Origin: Desulfovibrio sp.
GTDB lineage: Bacteria; Desulfobacterota; Desulfovibrionia; Desulfovibrionales; Desulfovibrionaceae
Length of the DNA: 64,000 nucleotides
Direction of reading: 5' to 3'
Assembly: GCA_016208105.1 (NCBI GenBank)
Contig: JACQYS010000011.1
Location: 62,001-126,000 of the forward strand
In this document: one piece after another, positions 1 to 6,411 of the stretch
Layout of the letters: each line of letters begins with the position of its first letter
Position numbering within the stretch: the stretch's first letter is position 1
The notes under the pieces: generated by a model
Database searches by the model: none
What the model was told of the DNA's origin: nothing
The model's input: the letters and a program-made list of their open reading frames with translations, nothing else
Made by a program: the position numbers and the translations under genes

Positions 1-456
1 CTTGTCACGCTTGAACACGCGCCCGTTCTCCACGTTGGCCAAGAGGTCGCGGAAGCGCTTCTCGTGCTGCTTTTCCGCAACGGACACCGCGTTCCACACG
101 GCAGCGATCTCGGGGAAGCCGTCGGCCAGGGCCTGCTGCGCGAAAGTGGGGTAGAGGTCGCTGTGCTCCTCGTGCTCACCCATGGCCGAAGCCAAAAGGT
201 TTTCCGCCGTGGTGCCGATCTTGCCGGCCGGGAAACAGGCCGTTATCTCCAGGTCCCCGCCCTGGAGGAACTTGAAGAAGCGTTTGGCGTGCTCCTTCTC
301 CTGGTTGGCGGTTTCCTCGAAGATGTCGGCGATCTGGACGAAGCACTCTTTCTTGGCCACGCCGGCGAAATAGGTGTAGCGGTTGCGCGCCTGGCTTTCA
401 CCGGCAAAGGATTTCAGCAGGTTCTGTTCGGTCTTGGTTCCTTTCAAGCTGGGCAT
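1..456 (-). CDS. rbr: Rubrerythrin (3' part lies beyond the left edge)
   Basis: Non-haem diiron peroxidase that reduces hydrogen peroxide in the cytoplasm of anaerobes. The visible 152 codons begin MPSLKGTKTEQNL and carry the ferritin-like four-helix diiron domain: AGESQARNRY near residue 20, QEKEH near residue 53, a GEHEEH helix near residue 95 and VAEKQHEKRF near residue 130 supply the Glu/His ligands. The C-terminal rubredoxin-like Cys4 domain expected in a full rubrerythrin (about 190 aa) would lie past base 1 and is not seen. The start is fixed by AAAGGAGCGATACGAC just before the ATG at 456. An AT-rich promoter-like stretch lies upstream. It is the only oxidative-stress gene at this end, although bacteriohemerythrin follows 0.9 kb away. 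Confidence 0.93.
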   Translation of the reverse strand, partial: MPSLKGTKTEQNLLKSFAGESQARNRYTYFAGVAKKECFVQIADIFEETANQEKEHAKRFFKFLQGGDLEITACFPAGKIGTTAENLLASAMGEHEEHSDLYPTFAQQALADGFPEIAAVWNAVSVAEKQHEKRFRDLLANVENGRVFKRDK

Positions 457-530
457 GTCGTATCGCTCCTTTTTTGTCTTTTGTGTTTCCTGAAGAAATA
501 ACCGGCCTGTATCAAGGCAAGTTATTAATA

Positions 531-558
531 ATTATTCTTTACAAGAAACGATTATCAA
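531..558 (-). promoter_or_regulatory. Candidate promoter and AT palindrome upstream of rubrerythrin
   Basis: On the minus strand TTGATA (553-558) and AATAAT (531-536) are separated by 16 bases, about 75 bases before the rubrerythrin ATG. The -10 overlaps a palindromic AATAATTATT (527-536), the kind of AT-rich dyad used by Fur/PerR-type regulators. No exact Fur or PerR consensus is present, so the operator reading is inference. Confidence 0.3.
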
Positions 559-698
559 GAAGCTTCAGGCTCGTCAAACCAATTTCTAGTGAAAATGCAT
601 GCGGCAAGGCTTAATCCTCTTCGTACCTGATATGTGGAGTTTTTCCAGCCTCTTTTGGTCCGGGTGTTTTCAAGCGCTTTTGTGGAGGGGAAAAGTCA

Positions 699-739
699 GG
701 CGCCGTCCCGCGCCTCCTGGATAAGCGCGGGACGGCGCC
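699..739 (-). terminator. Strong GC hairpin, terminator-like for minus strand
   Basis: A perfect 15-bp stem (699-713 with 725-739) and an 11-base loop. Read on the minus strand the hairpin is followed by TGACTTTTCC, a weak U tract. It sits just past the RND-tail relic at 804-887 and probably was that lost gene's terminator. The rest of 457-803 shows no gene. Confidence 0.55.
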
Positions 740-803
740 ACGCATTGGGAGGAGGTCCCAAAGTTTGGCAACGTGCAGGTGTGATGGTCTGACTACCAAA
801 CGT

Positions 804-887
804 TCATGACTTTTTGGCTTTCACCAGGAACATCCGCAGCACCACCACGAAGAACACCGGTATGAAGAGCACCGACCGCCTGTTCAT
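804..887 (-). pseudogene. Relic of the C-terminal tail of an RND efflux pump
   Basis: A 27-codon frame (ATG at 887, TGA at 804-806) reads MNRRSVLFIPVFFVVVLRMF and ends in LVKAKKS. The stretch LFIPVFFVVVLR matches the well-known last membrane helix of AcrB-type (HAE1) RND pumps, which ends in FFVPVFFVVVRR. An in-frame TAG sits three codons upstream, there is no ribosome-binding site, and the remaining roughly 1000 codons are absent, so this is best read as the surviving 3' end of a deleted pump gene. The terminator-like hairpin at 699-739 lies at the expected place downstream. Alternative: a genuine tiny membrane peptide, which is less likely given the missing Shine-Dalgarno. Confidence 0.5.
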
Positions 888-928
888 ATTGGGCTAAAAA
901 AATGGGCGTATCGTTACAAATGCATGGG

Positions 929-1042
929 TGTTCGTAAAATGTTCCTGCCGTCATGATGGATGCTCCTAACCGAGCCAGGATGGTGCATAGGCTGTTCGTT
1001 CACTGTTCGCATTGTTGGCCAAGGCTGTTCGCAAACTGTTCC
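929..1042 (+). repeat. Three pairs of TGTTC direct repeats with 11-bp spacing
   Basis: TGTTCG-N5-TGTTC(C/G) occurs three times: 929-945, 993-1009 and 1026-1042. In each pair the half-sites start exactly 11 bases apart, and pairs two and three lie in a 33-bp imperfect tandem repeat. Direct repeats with one-helical-turn spacing are typical of OmpR/PhoB-type response-regulator boxes. The 888-1397 stretch holds no convincing gene. Confidence 0.45.
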
Positions 1043-1244
1043 AAATTGCCTGAACACCTGAGAATCTCTGAGTTTTTCATCTCGCCAGATCGCCGGATGC
1101 CGGCTGTGGCCGAAAGCTGGATCCTTCCGGACGTGCGTTAAGCCTGGGCTTGCCTGAGAAGGCGAAAGCTGGCGCTTAAGGTGCACAAAGCGCAAAGCTT
1201 TTGCCAAAGCTTGGCTGTGGCAAGCCTTCTTGCACATTGAAAAC

Positions 1245-1257
1245 TAGGGAATCCCTA
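1245..1257. promoter_or_regulatory. Small palindrome upstream of bacteriohemerythrin
   Basis: TAGGGA-A-TCCCTA is a perfect dyad about 140 bases before the bacteriohemerythrin start. It is a candidate operator; no known regulator motif was recognised. Confidence 0.25.
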
Positions 1258-1397
1258 CTTGTTCAGTTGGGTATTTTGAGTATGGTCCAGGCAACAATTC
1301 TAAACGTTGGACGCCATGAGGGGTTGGGGCGTTCAAAATCCGGCATGCCGTCCCGGAGAGATTCGCCAAACCTCAAGTCCCAAGCGGAGAGTCGGCA

Positions 1398-1808
1398 ATG
1401 CCTTTCATCGACTGGAATGACGACATGTGTGTCGGGGAACCGATGATCGACGACCAGCACAAGAACCTGGTCAATCTGATTAATGACATCGATGATGCCA
1501 CCAGGCGATATGTCAGCCATGCAGAAGTGTCCGAGTACATGCAAAGGTTCTTCAAATACATGATGGACCACATGCAGGAAGAAGAGTCTCTCATGGACCA
1601 GAGTACGTACAAACAGTACTTCACGCATGTGCAGGAGCACATTGAGTTTTCTCAGAAGACCATGGATTTCTATAAGAAGTTCATCGACGACCAGAAAGTC
1701 GACATACAAGAACTGCTCAACTATCTTGTTTCCTGGTTCATAAATCACACGACTGTGATGGACAGGACGTTGGCCCTGCATCTGCTCGAGAAGGGTGTGA
1801 AGCATTAG
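1398..1808 (+). CDS. Bacteriohemerythrin
   Basis: A 136-aa soluble diiron oxygen-binding protein thought to carry, store or sense O2 in the cytoplasm of micro-aerophiles and anaerobes. The ligand set is visible: H21 in DDQHKNL, H58 and E62 in HMQEEE, H77 and H81 in HVQEH, and H117 with D122 in HTTVMD. The protein begins with the typical FIDWNDD segment and has the usual single-domain length. The start follows GGAGAG at a suitable distance. It stands alone. The decayed HDOD fragment overlaps its stop from the other strand, and palindromes and phased repeats lie in the 0.5 kb upstream. Confidence 0.93.
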   Translation: MPFIDWNDDMCVGEPMIDDQHKNLVNLINDIDDATRRYVSHAEVSEYMQRFFKYMMDHMQEEESLMDQSTYKQYFTHVQEHIEFSQKTMDFYKKFIDDQKVDIQELLNYLVSWFINHTTVMDRTLALHLLEKGVKH

Positions 1809-1986
1809 GAAGAGCCTTTTGCCCTTCTTTTGATCATCCTCCTTATCCTGCTGTAACGCGCCTGTTCGAAGTTCTCAGCCAGTTCCAGCCGGGAGCTGGC
1901 TTCACGTCCCGTTCCAGCATCGCCTCCATCTCCTCTGCGCCCGCAGGCTCCAGCTTTTCCAGAGGCTTCTTGAGTACTCGCAGAAG
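1805..1986 (-). pseudogene. Frameshifted remnant of an HDOD-domain gene C-terminus
   Basis: On the minus strand one frame ends LELAENFEQARYSRIRRMIK, closely resembling LELVENFEQANWDRISQMIK at the end of the intact EAL-HDOD protein encoded at 12982-14256. Just upstream, another frame reads LEPAGAEEMEAMLERD, matching LPLGDDVKDALLGRD of the same protein. The two pieces are therefore joined by a frameshift, and everything N-terminal is missing. The DNA itself is also similar (the cctgttcgaagttctc segment). This is a dead duplicate or relic of a paralogue. Its upstream end is set only by the loss of similarity. Confidence 0.6.
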
Positions 1987-2016
1987 TCCCTGGTCCTTTT
2001 GCCGCCATCTCAAACC

Positions 2017-2036
2017 ATGTTCCCAAATGGGAACAT
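2017..2036. promoter_or_regulatory. Perfect 9-2-9 palindrome, candidate enhancer site for the NtrC-type regulator
   Basis: ATGTTCCCA-AA-TGGGAACAT is a perfect dyad whose right edge lies 93 bases before the sigma-54 -24 element. Position and symmetry are those of an upstream activating sequence bound by an NtrC-family dimer, and such a regulator is encoded in the operon downstream (6408-7766). Assignment to that regulator is inference. Confidence 0.6.
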
Positions 2037-2129
2037 CGGCTGAAAAAGCGTTCCGCATCGGCCCATAAAACCCTGGCAAATCAGGAGGCGCTTTCTGTTA
2101 ACGCACGGGTATTATTGCACATGTTTCTC

Positions 2130-2144
2130 TGGCACCGACCTTGC
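2130..2144 (+). promoter_or_regulatory. Sigma-54 (-24/-12) promoter of the YeiH operon
   Basis: TGGCAC-N5-TTGC followed by T exactly matches the RpoN consensus. Transcription would start near 2156, about 25 bases before the YeiH start at 2181. The last gene of the operon encodes a sigma-54 activator, which makes the match much more credible. Confidence 0.82.
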
Positions 2145-2180
2145 TCAAGGCTGAAACACCACAGCACGCAGGAGGGACCC

Positions 2181-3263
2181 ATGTCCGAGAACGTTATTTC
2201 GCAACCATTCGAAAAGCAGCAGGCATTCGCCCAGGCCATCATCGAGAGCCTGCCAGGGCTTATGCTGGTCACGGCGGTGGCTCTTGTGGCCAACTTCGTG
2301 GCCCCGAAGCTTGAAGCCTATCCCCTGTTCAAGACCTACCTTTCGCTCAAGGACTTCATCCTGGCCATCATCTTCGGCATCATAATCCGCAACACCGTGG
2401 GCGTGCCCGCCGTGTTCCAGCCGGGTCTGCGCTACTCCACCATCATGACCAAGACGGGCATCGTGATCATGGGTTCCAGCTATTCGCTGGCAGGCCTCGT
2501 CTCCATCGGCGGCCAGGCCTTGGCGTTCATCGCCGTGTTCCTGTTCGGCACCGCCGTGGCCATGATGTGGCTGTGCAACAGGCTCGGCATGTCCACTTCG
2601 CTTGGCGCCTGCCTGGCGGCCGGCATGTCGGTGTGCGGCGTCTCCGCCACCATCGCCATCGCCCCGGCCGTGAAGGCCAAGAACGAGGACATGGCCTATT
2701 CCATCGCCGTGGTCCTGATGTTCGGCCTGCTGGCCCTGGTGGCCTTCCCCTTGGTGGGCAAGGTCTTGAACCTTAGCGCCGAGCAGTTCGGGGCCTTCGC
2801 GGGCGTGGGCATCGTCAACTCCGCCCAGGTGCTCGCGGCCGGGTTCGGCTACAGCCCGGACGCCGGCAAGGTGGCAGGCATCTACAACATCGGCCGCGTG
2901 GTCTTTCTGCCCTTCGTGGTGCTGATGCTGGCCCTCATGGCCGCCGCTCAGGAAGCCAAGCAGGGCAACGAAGTGGCCAAGATCAACAAGCTGCAGATGA
3001 TCCGCGACAAGTTCCCCCTGTTCATCCTGGGCTTTATCGCCATCGTGTGCATGAACACCATGGGCATGCTCAGCAAGGCCGAGATCAAGGTGGCCAAGTC
3101 GTTCATGGAATGGGCCTTCCTCCTGGGCTTCGCCAGCATCGGCCTCACCACCCGCCTTTCCGACCTGCGCGCGGCCGGTTTCGGTGGTTTCCTGTTCGGT
3201 TTCGGCGTCGCGGGCCTGAAGGCCGCGTTGGCCCTGGCCGCTGTCCTCTACTTCCTGAAATAA
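2181..3263 (+). CDS. YeiH/UPF0324 family putative sulfate (anion) exporter
   Basis: A 360-aa inner-membrane transporter of the Cons_hypoth698 family (YeiH), often annotated as putative sulfate exporter; substrates are poorly proven, with sulfate, sulfite, sulfonates and taurine-derived anions discussed. About ten hydrophobic segments are visible, beginning at LPGLMLVTAVALVANFV. Family signatures include FGIIIRNTVG, the MSVCGVSATIA stretch and GVGIVNSAQVLAAGF. A longer frame exists, but the ATG at 2181 is chosen because GGAGGGACCC lies directly before it. It is the first gene after the sigma-54 promoter. A membrane peptide, UspA, a binding protein and a two-component pair follow on the same strand, so transport is probably coupled to periplasmic sensing. 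Confidence 0.9.
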   Translation: MSENVISQPFEKQQAFAQAIIESLPGLMLVTAVALVANFVAPKLEAYPLFKTYLSLKDFILAIIFGIIIRNTVGVPAVFQPGLRYSTIMTKTGIVIMGSSYSLAGLVSIGGQALAFIAVFLFGTAVAMMWLCNRLGMSTSLGACLAAGMSVCGVSATIAIAPAVKAKNEDMAYSIAVVLMFGLLALVAFPLVGKVLNLSAEQFGAFAGVGIVNSAQVLAAGFGYSPDAGKVAGIYNIGRVVFLPFVVLMLALMAAAQEAKQGNEVAKINKLQMIRDKFPLFILGFIAIVCMNTMGMLSKAEIKVAKSFMEWAFLLGFASIGLTTRLSDLRAAGFGGFLFGFGVAGLKAALALAAVLYFLK

Positions 3264-3280
3264 CGAAAAAGGAGCAAACC

Positions 3281-3379
3281 ATGCAGTTCTTCAAATCCAT
3301 CTCCAAGTCCCGCCGCCAGGACTCCATCGTCATCCTGCTCGGTTTTGTTGTCATCGCGGTGTGCAAGGCACTCGCCTAA
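3281..3379 (+). CDS. 32-aa single-span membrane peptide
   Basis: A very short gene, 17 bases after the YeiH stop, with a strong AAAGGAGCAAACC ribosome-binding site. The product has a basic N-terminus (FKSISKSRRQDS) and one hydrophobic helix (IVILLGFVVIAVCKALA), so it should sit in the inner membrane with its N-terminus in the cytoplasm. The good Shine-Dalgarno and tight spacing argue that it is real. Function is unknown; by analogy with other small partners of transporters it may be a subunit or modulator of the YeiH protein, which is inference. The strong hairpin at 3405-3438 directly follows it. Confidence 0.75.
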   Translation: MQFFKSISKSRRQDSIVILLGFVVIAVCKALA

Positions 3380-3404
3380 AGATTCCTTGCATCCAAGCAT
3401 CCAG

Positions 3405-3438
3405 GCGGCCGCCGGACGCGTGTCCGGCGGCCGCGCTT
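3405..3438 (+). terminator. Strong hairpin between the membrane peptide gene and uspA
   Basis: A perfect 13-bp GC-rich stem (3405-3417 with 3422-3434), GCGT loop, then GCTTTTC. It resembles an intrinsic terminator, but the same-strand genes downstream lack an obvious promoter of their own, so it may be a partial terminator or a processing/stability element that lowers expression of the sensor genes relative to the transporter. Confidence 0.65.
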
Positions 3439-3453
3439 TTCAAGGAGAATTCC

Positions 3454-3903
3454 ATGAGACGCATCCTCCTGGGCAGCGACGGCTCACAGCAGGCACGCCA
3501 CGTTGAAGACCACGTGATCTCCCTGGCCCACGACGGCGGCGGCAGCGTCATTGCCGTGCATGTTGTGGAGAAAGACCTCATGCATTATGGATTGATAGAC
3601 CAGCTCGCCACCCAGGGCGACAAGGAAGGCTTCATGCGGTACGTGCGCGAACTGGGTGAACGCGAATGCCTGGAACGGCTCGGCGGCTTTCGCGAGCGCG
3701 CCCGCCAGCGGGGCGTGGAAGCCCAGCTCATGGTCCGCTGGGGCGATCCTCTAGGGGAGATACTGGCTGCCGCCACGGAAAGCGGCGTGGACGAGGTGTT
3801 TTTGCCTTCGCGCGGTTGGGGAAAGGATTTCACGAATGCGCGTCTTGCGGAAAGCTTGAACAGGAAAAGCCCCAGCAAGATCACGGTTCTTCCAGCCAAT
3901 TAA
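3454..3903 (+). CDS. Universal stress protein (UspA family)
   Basis: A 149-aa cytoplasmic UspA-fold protein. The N-terminus MRRILLGSDGSQQA is the usual first strand and helix; IAVHVVE forms strand two; GDPLGEILAAA and VDEVFLPSR correspond to the later conserved motifs. The C-terminal nucleotide-binding signature G-2X-G-9X-G(S/T) is not intact (SRGWGKDFTNARLAESL here), suggesting a non-ATP-binding member. The start follows CAAGGAGAATTCC. It lies between a hairpin terminator and a PhnD-like gene in the sigma-54 operon. Usp proteins often accompany transporters as regulatory partners; the role here is inferred. Confidence 0.85.
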   Translation: MRRILLGSDGSQQARHVEDHVISLAHDGGGSVIAVHVVEKDLMHYGLIDQLATQGDKEGFMRYVRELGERECLERLGGFRERARQRGVEAQLMVRWGDPLGEILAAATESGVDEVFLPSRGWGKDFTNARLAESLNRKSPSKITVLPAN

Positions 3904-3947
3904 CGTCGATTCATGGCCGGGGCCGATGCCGCGGGCCGGAGCTGTCC

Positions 3948-4855
3948 ATGGGGCACACGTTCGCCAAGCTGCTCGCCGTCCTGCACATCCTTCTCGCCCT
4001 GTGCGCGGCGGCCCCGAACGCCCGGGCGGACGAACCCGCCACCGGACGCATCTACAAGTTCGGCGTCATCACGCTGAACCATCCATTGGTCATCTACCAG
4101 CAGTACCAGCCCTTTCTCGACTATCTTTCCGAGCGCCAGCCCTGGCGCTTCGAGCTGGTGCTGGAGCAGCGCTACTCGGCCATTGTGGACCGCCTTCAGG
4201 CCGGCACCCTGGACATCGCGTTGCTTGCCGGGCGCACCTTCCTGCAGGCCCGCGAGCGCACGCCCCTTGAGCCCATATGCGCCGTGACCGGCGTGGACGG
4301 CACCCCCACCATCCGAAGCCTCATCGTGGTGCGCGAGGACCGCGCCGACATCCGCACCGTGGGCGACCTGGCCGGAAAGCGCTTCGCCTTCGGTTCGCCG
4401 GACTCCACCGCGAGCTATCTCATCCCGCTTGATTATATGAAGCAGCAGGGCGTTGGCCTTGAGAATTTTTCGCGCTGGGACAACCTGGGCACCCACGACG
4501 CCGTGGCCCGGGCCGTGCTCCGGGGCGAGTACGACGCCGGGGCCGTGGGCGAACCCATGGCCATGCGCTATCTGGGGTCGGGCCTTCGCATGCTGGCGGC
4601 CACGCCGCCGTTTCCGGGCTTCATAATCGTGGCCCGGCCGACGTGCCCCAACCCGTTCGGGAGGCCTTAAGAAAAACCCTGCTGGCCATCGACCCCGCAT
4701 CGCCCGAGGTGGCCGCCCGTTCCACCGGATGGAGCGAGGTGCTGCGCCACGGGTTCGTTCCGGTGGACGCCTCGGTGTACGAGGCCTTCCGCGCCATGGA
4801 GACCCGCATGGGCCTGCCGGCCCCGGGCCAGCGCAGGGCGGAGGACAAGCCGTGA
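3948..4855 (+). pseudogene. PhnD-like periplasmic binding protein, single-base frameshift
   Basis: Substrate-binding protein of the PhnD family (phosphonate/phosphate/phosphite-like ligands), exported by a signal peptide (LLAVLHILLALCAAAPNARA). The first frame runs to 4670 with YKFGVITLNHP, LLAGRTFLQ and VGEPMAMRYLGSG, all typical of the fold, then derails after IIVARP. The expected continuation VPQPVREALRKTLLAID is present in the next frame to 4855. One missing G in cggccgacgtg near 4640 restores a roughly 300-aa protein, so this is either a sequencing error or a recent mutation. Its stop overlaps the kinase start. No PhnC/PhnE transporter genes are present, so it is more likely a ligand sensor for the adjacent kinase (inference). 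Confidence 0.75.
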
Positions 4856-6411
4856 AGATGGGCATGCAGGCCAAGTTCATCCTGTTCGCGGTGCCCTGCA
4901 TAGCGGTGTTCATCGGCGTCATAAGCTTCGTGACCATACAGCGCGAGGAGGACCTCCTCCTGCGCGACGCCACCCAGCAGGGGCTGGACATCGCCCGCAT
5001 CTCGTCGGTTTTGTTCACCAACGCCAGCATCTACGAAAGCCTGGGCATGGTGGACTCCACCGGCATGACCGACTATCTGGACTATTTCGTGGCCGACGTG
5101 ATGCGCCTGGATGCGCGCATCGTCTCCTTCATGGTGTTGGACACCGAAGGGCGCGTGGTGGCCCACAACAACCTGCGCGAATACGGCAAGGTCCTGACCG
5201 ACGAAGCCACCGTGGCCGCCCTTAAAGCCACGGAACCTCTCGTAACCCGCAAGGACAGCGCGGACCTGGGGCCCTATCTGGACATCGCGGTTCCCCTGGC
5301 CATCGGCTCGAAGCGCTGGGGAGCCTGCCGCATCGGCTATTCGCTTTCCGTCATGTACCAGGGCTTGCGCACGCTTCGCTCGGAGGTTCTGGGCATTAGC
5401 GCGGCCATGCTTCTGGTGGCCCTGGCCCTGGTGTGGTACGCGGGCAGGCATTTCTCCAGGCCCCTGACGGCGCTTACCCGGACGATGAACGACATCACCG
5501 CTCGCGGCGACCTCACCGCGCCCATACGCGAGCTTCCCCCGCGCGAGGACGAAATAGGCGCCCTGCAGGCCAGCTTCCTGTGGATGGTCGCGCGCCTGCG
5601 CGACGCGGAGCGCGAACGCCTGCGCAGCATTGAGGGCATGCACAGGGCCGAGAAGCTGGCCACCATAGGCCAGCTAGCCTCGGGGGTGGCCCATGAGATC
5701 AACAACCCCCTGGGCGGGGTGATCCTGTGCTTTCGCAACCTCACCGCGGGCGGCATGGACGAAGAGGCCAGGCGCCAGCACGAGAAGGTGATCGACGACG
5801 GCCTGGAGAAGATCCGCCGCATTGTGGGCGAGCTCATGCACTATGCCCGTCCCTCGCCCCTGGCCGTGAGCCGGACGCGCGTAGAGGACCTGTTCGCCAG
5901 CGCCCGGTCGCTTACGGAGTTCACCCTGCAGCGAAAGGGAGTGGCCCTCGTGACCCATGTGGCCCCGGACGTGGCGCCGCTTCTTGTCGACCCGGACAAG
6001 ATGGGGCAGGTGATCCTGAACCTGGTGCTCAATGGCGCCGACGCCATGCCTGCGGGAGGGACGCTCACCCTGGACGCCCGAATGGACACCCGGATGGATG
6101 GCCAAATGGATGGCCAAATGGGTGGCAAGGATGTGCTCATCACCGTGTCCGACACGGGGCCGGGCGTGGCTGCCGAGCACCGCGAGCGCATCTTCGATCC
6201 CTTCTTCACCACCAAGCCCTCGGGCAGCGGCACGGGGCTCGGCCTGGCCGTTTCCGCGGCCATTGTATCCAGGCATGGCGGCACGCTCTCGCTTCTTTCC
6301 AAGGACCAGCCGGAACCGGACGCGGCCGGGCAAGAGGGCTCCGCCAAGCCCGCACCAGGACCCGGCGCAACTTTCGTTATCCGCCTGCCTCTTTCAAGGG
6401 ACATACCATGA
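4852..6411 (+). CDS. Membrane sensor histidine kinase
   Basis: An inner-membrane kinase of about 519 aa. TM1 spans about residues 9-27, a periplasmic sensing region follows (to about 178), TM2 is about 180-200, and HAMP about 200-255. The HisKA box SGVAHEINNPLGG has H281, and the ATPase domain shows N (NLVLNGADAMPAGG), G1 (DTGPGV), F (FDPFFTTK) and G2 (GSGTGLGLAV) boxes. The GTG at 4852 is preferred because GGAGGACAAGCC precedes it and it overlaps the previous stop; ATG 4858 is also possible. An unusual 12-bp tandem repeat between the N and G1 boxes encodes RMDGQMDGQMGG. It overlaps the next gene by ATGA. It should phosphorylate the NtrC-type regulator downstream; the PhnD-like protein may present its ligand. 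Confidence 0.93.
   Translation: MKMGMQAKFILFAVPCIAVFIGVISFVTIQREEDLLLRDATQQGLDIARISSVLFTNASIYESLGMVDSTGMTDYLDYFVADVMRLDARIVSFMVLDTEGRVVAHNNLREYGKVLTDEATVAALKATEPLVTRKDSADLGPYLDIAVPLAIGSKRWGACRIGYSLSVMYQGLRTLRSEVLGISAAMLLVALALVWYAGRHFSRPLTALTRTMNDITARGDLTAPIRELPPREDEIGALQASFLWMVARLRDAERERLRSIEGMHRAEKLATIGQLASGVAHEINNPLGGVILCFRNLTAGGMDEEARRQHEKVIDDGLEKIRRIVGELMHYARPSPLAVSRTRVEDLFASARSLTEFTLQRKGVALVTHVAPDVAPLLVDPDKMGQVILNLVLNGADAMPAGGTLTLDARMDTRMDGQMDGQMGGKDVLITVSDTGPGVAAEHRERIFDPFFTTKPSGSGTGLGLAVSAAIVSRHGGTLSLLSKDQPEPDAAGQEGSAKPAPGPGATFVIRLPLSRDIP
6094..6129 (+). repeat. 12-bp tandem repeat inside the kinase gene
   Basis: ATGGATGGCCAA occurs twice in tandem (6094-6117), followed by a degenerate third copy (6118-6129). 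It is in frame and adds a Met/Asp/Gly-rich insertion in the ATPase domain between the N and G1 boxes. Confidence 0.8.

Noticed and set aside
914-1237. Open frames on both strands upstream of bacteriohemerythrin
   Set aside because: No homology, no ribosome-binding sites, and they cover the phased repeat array.
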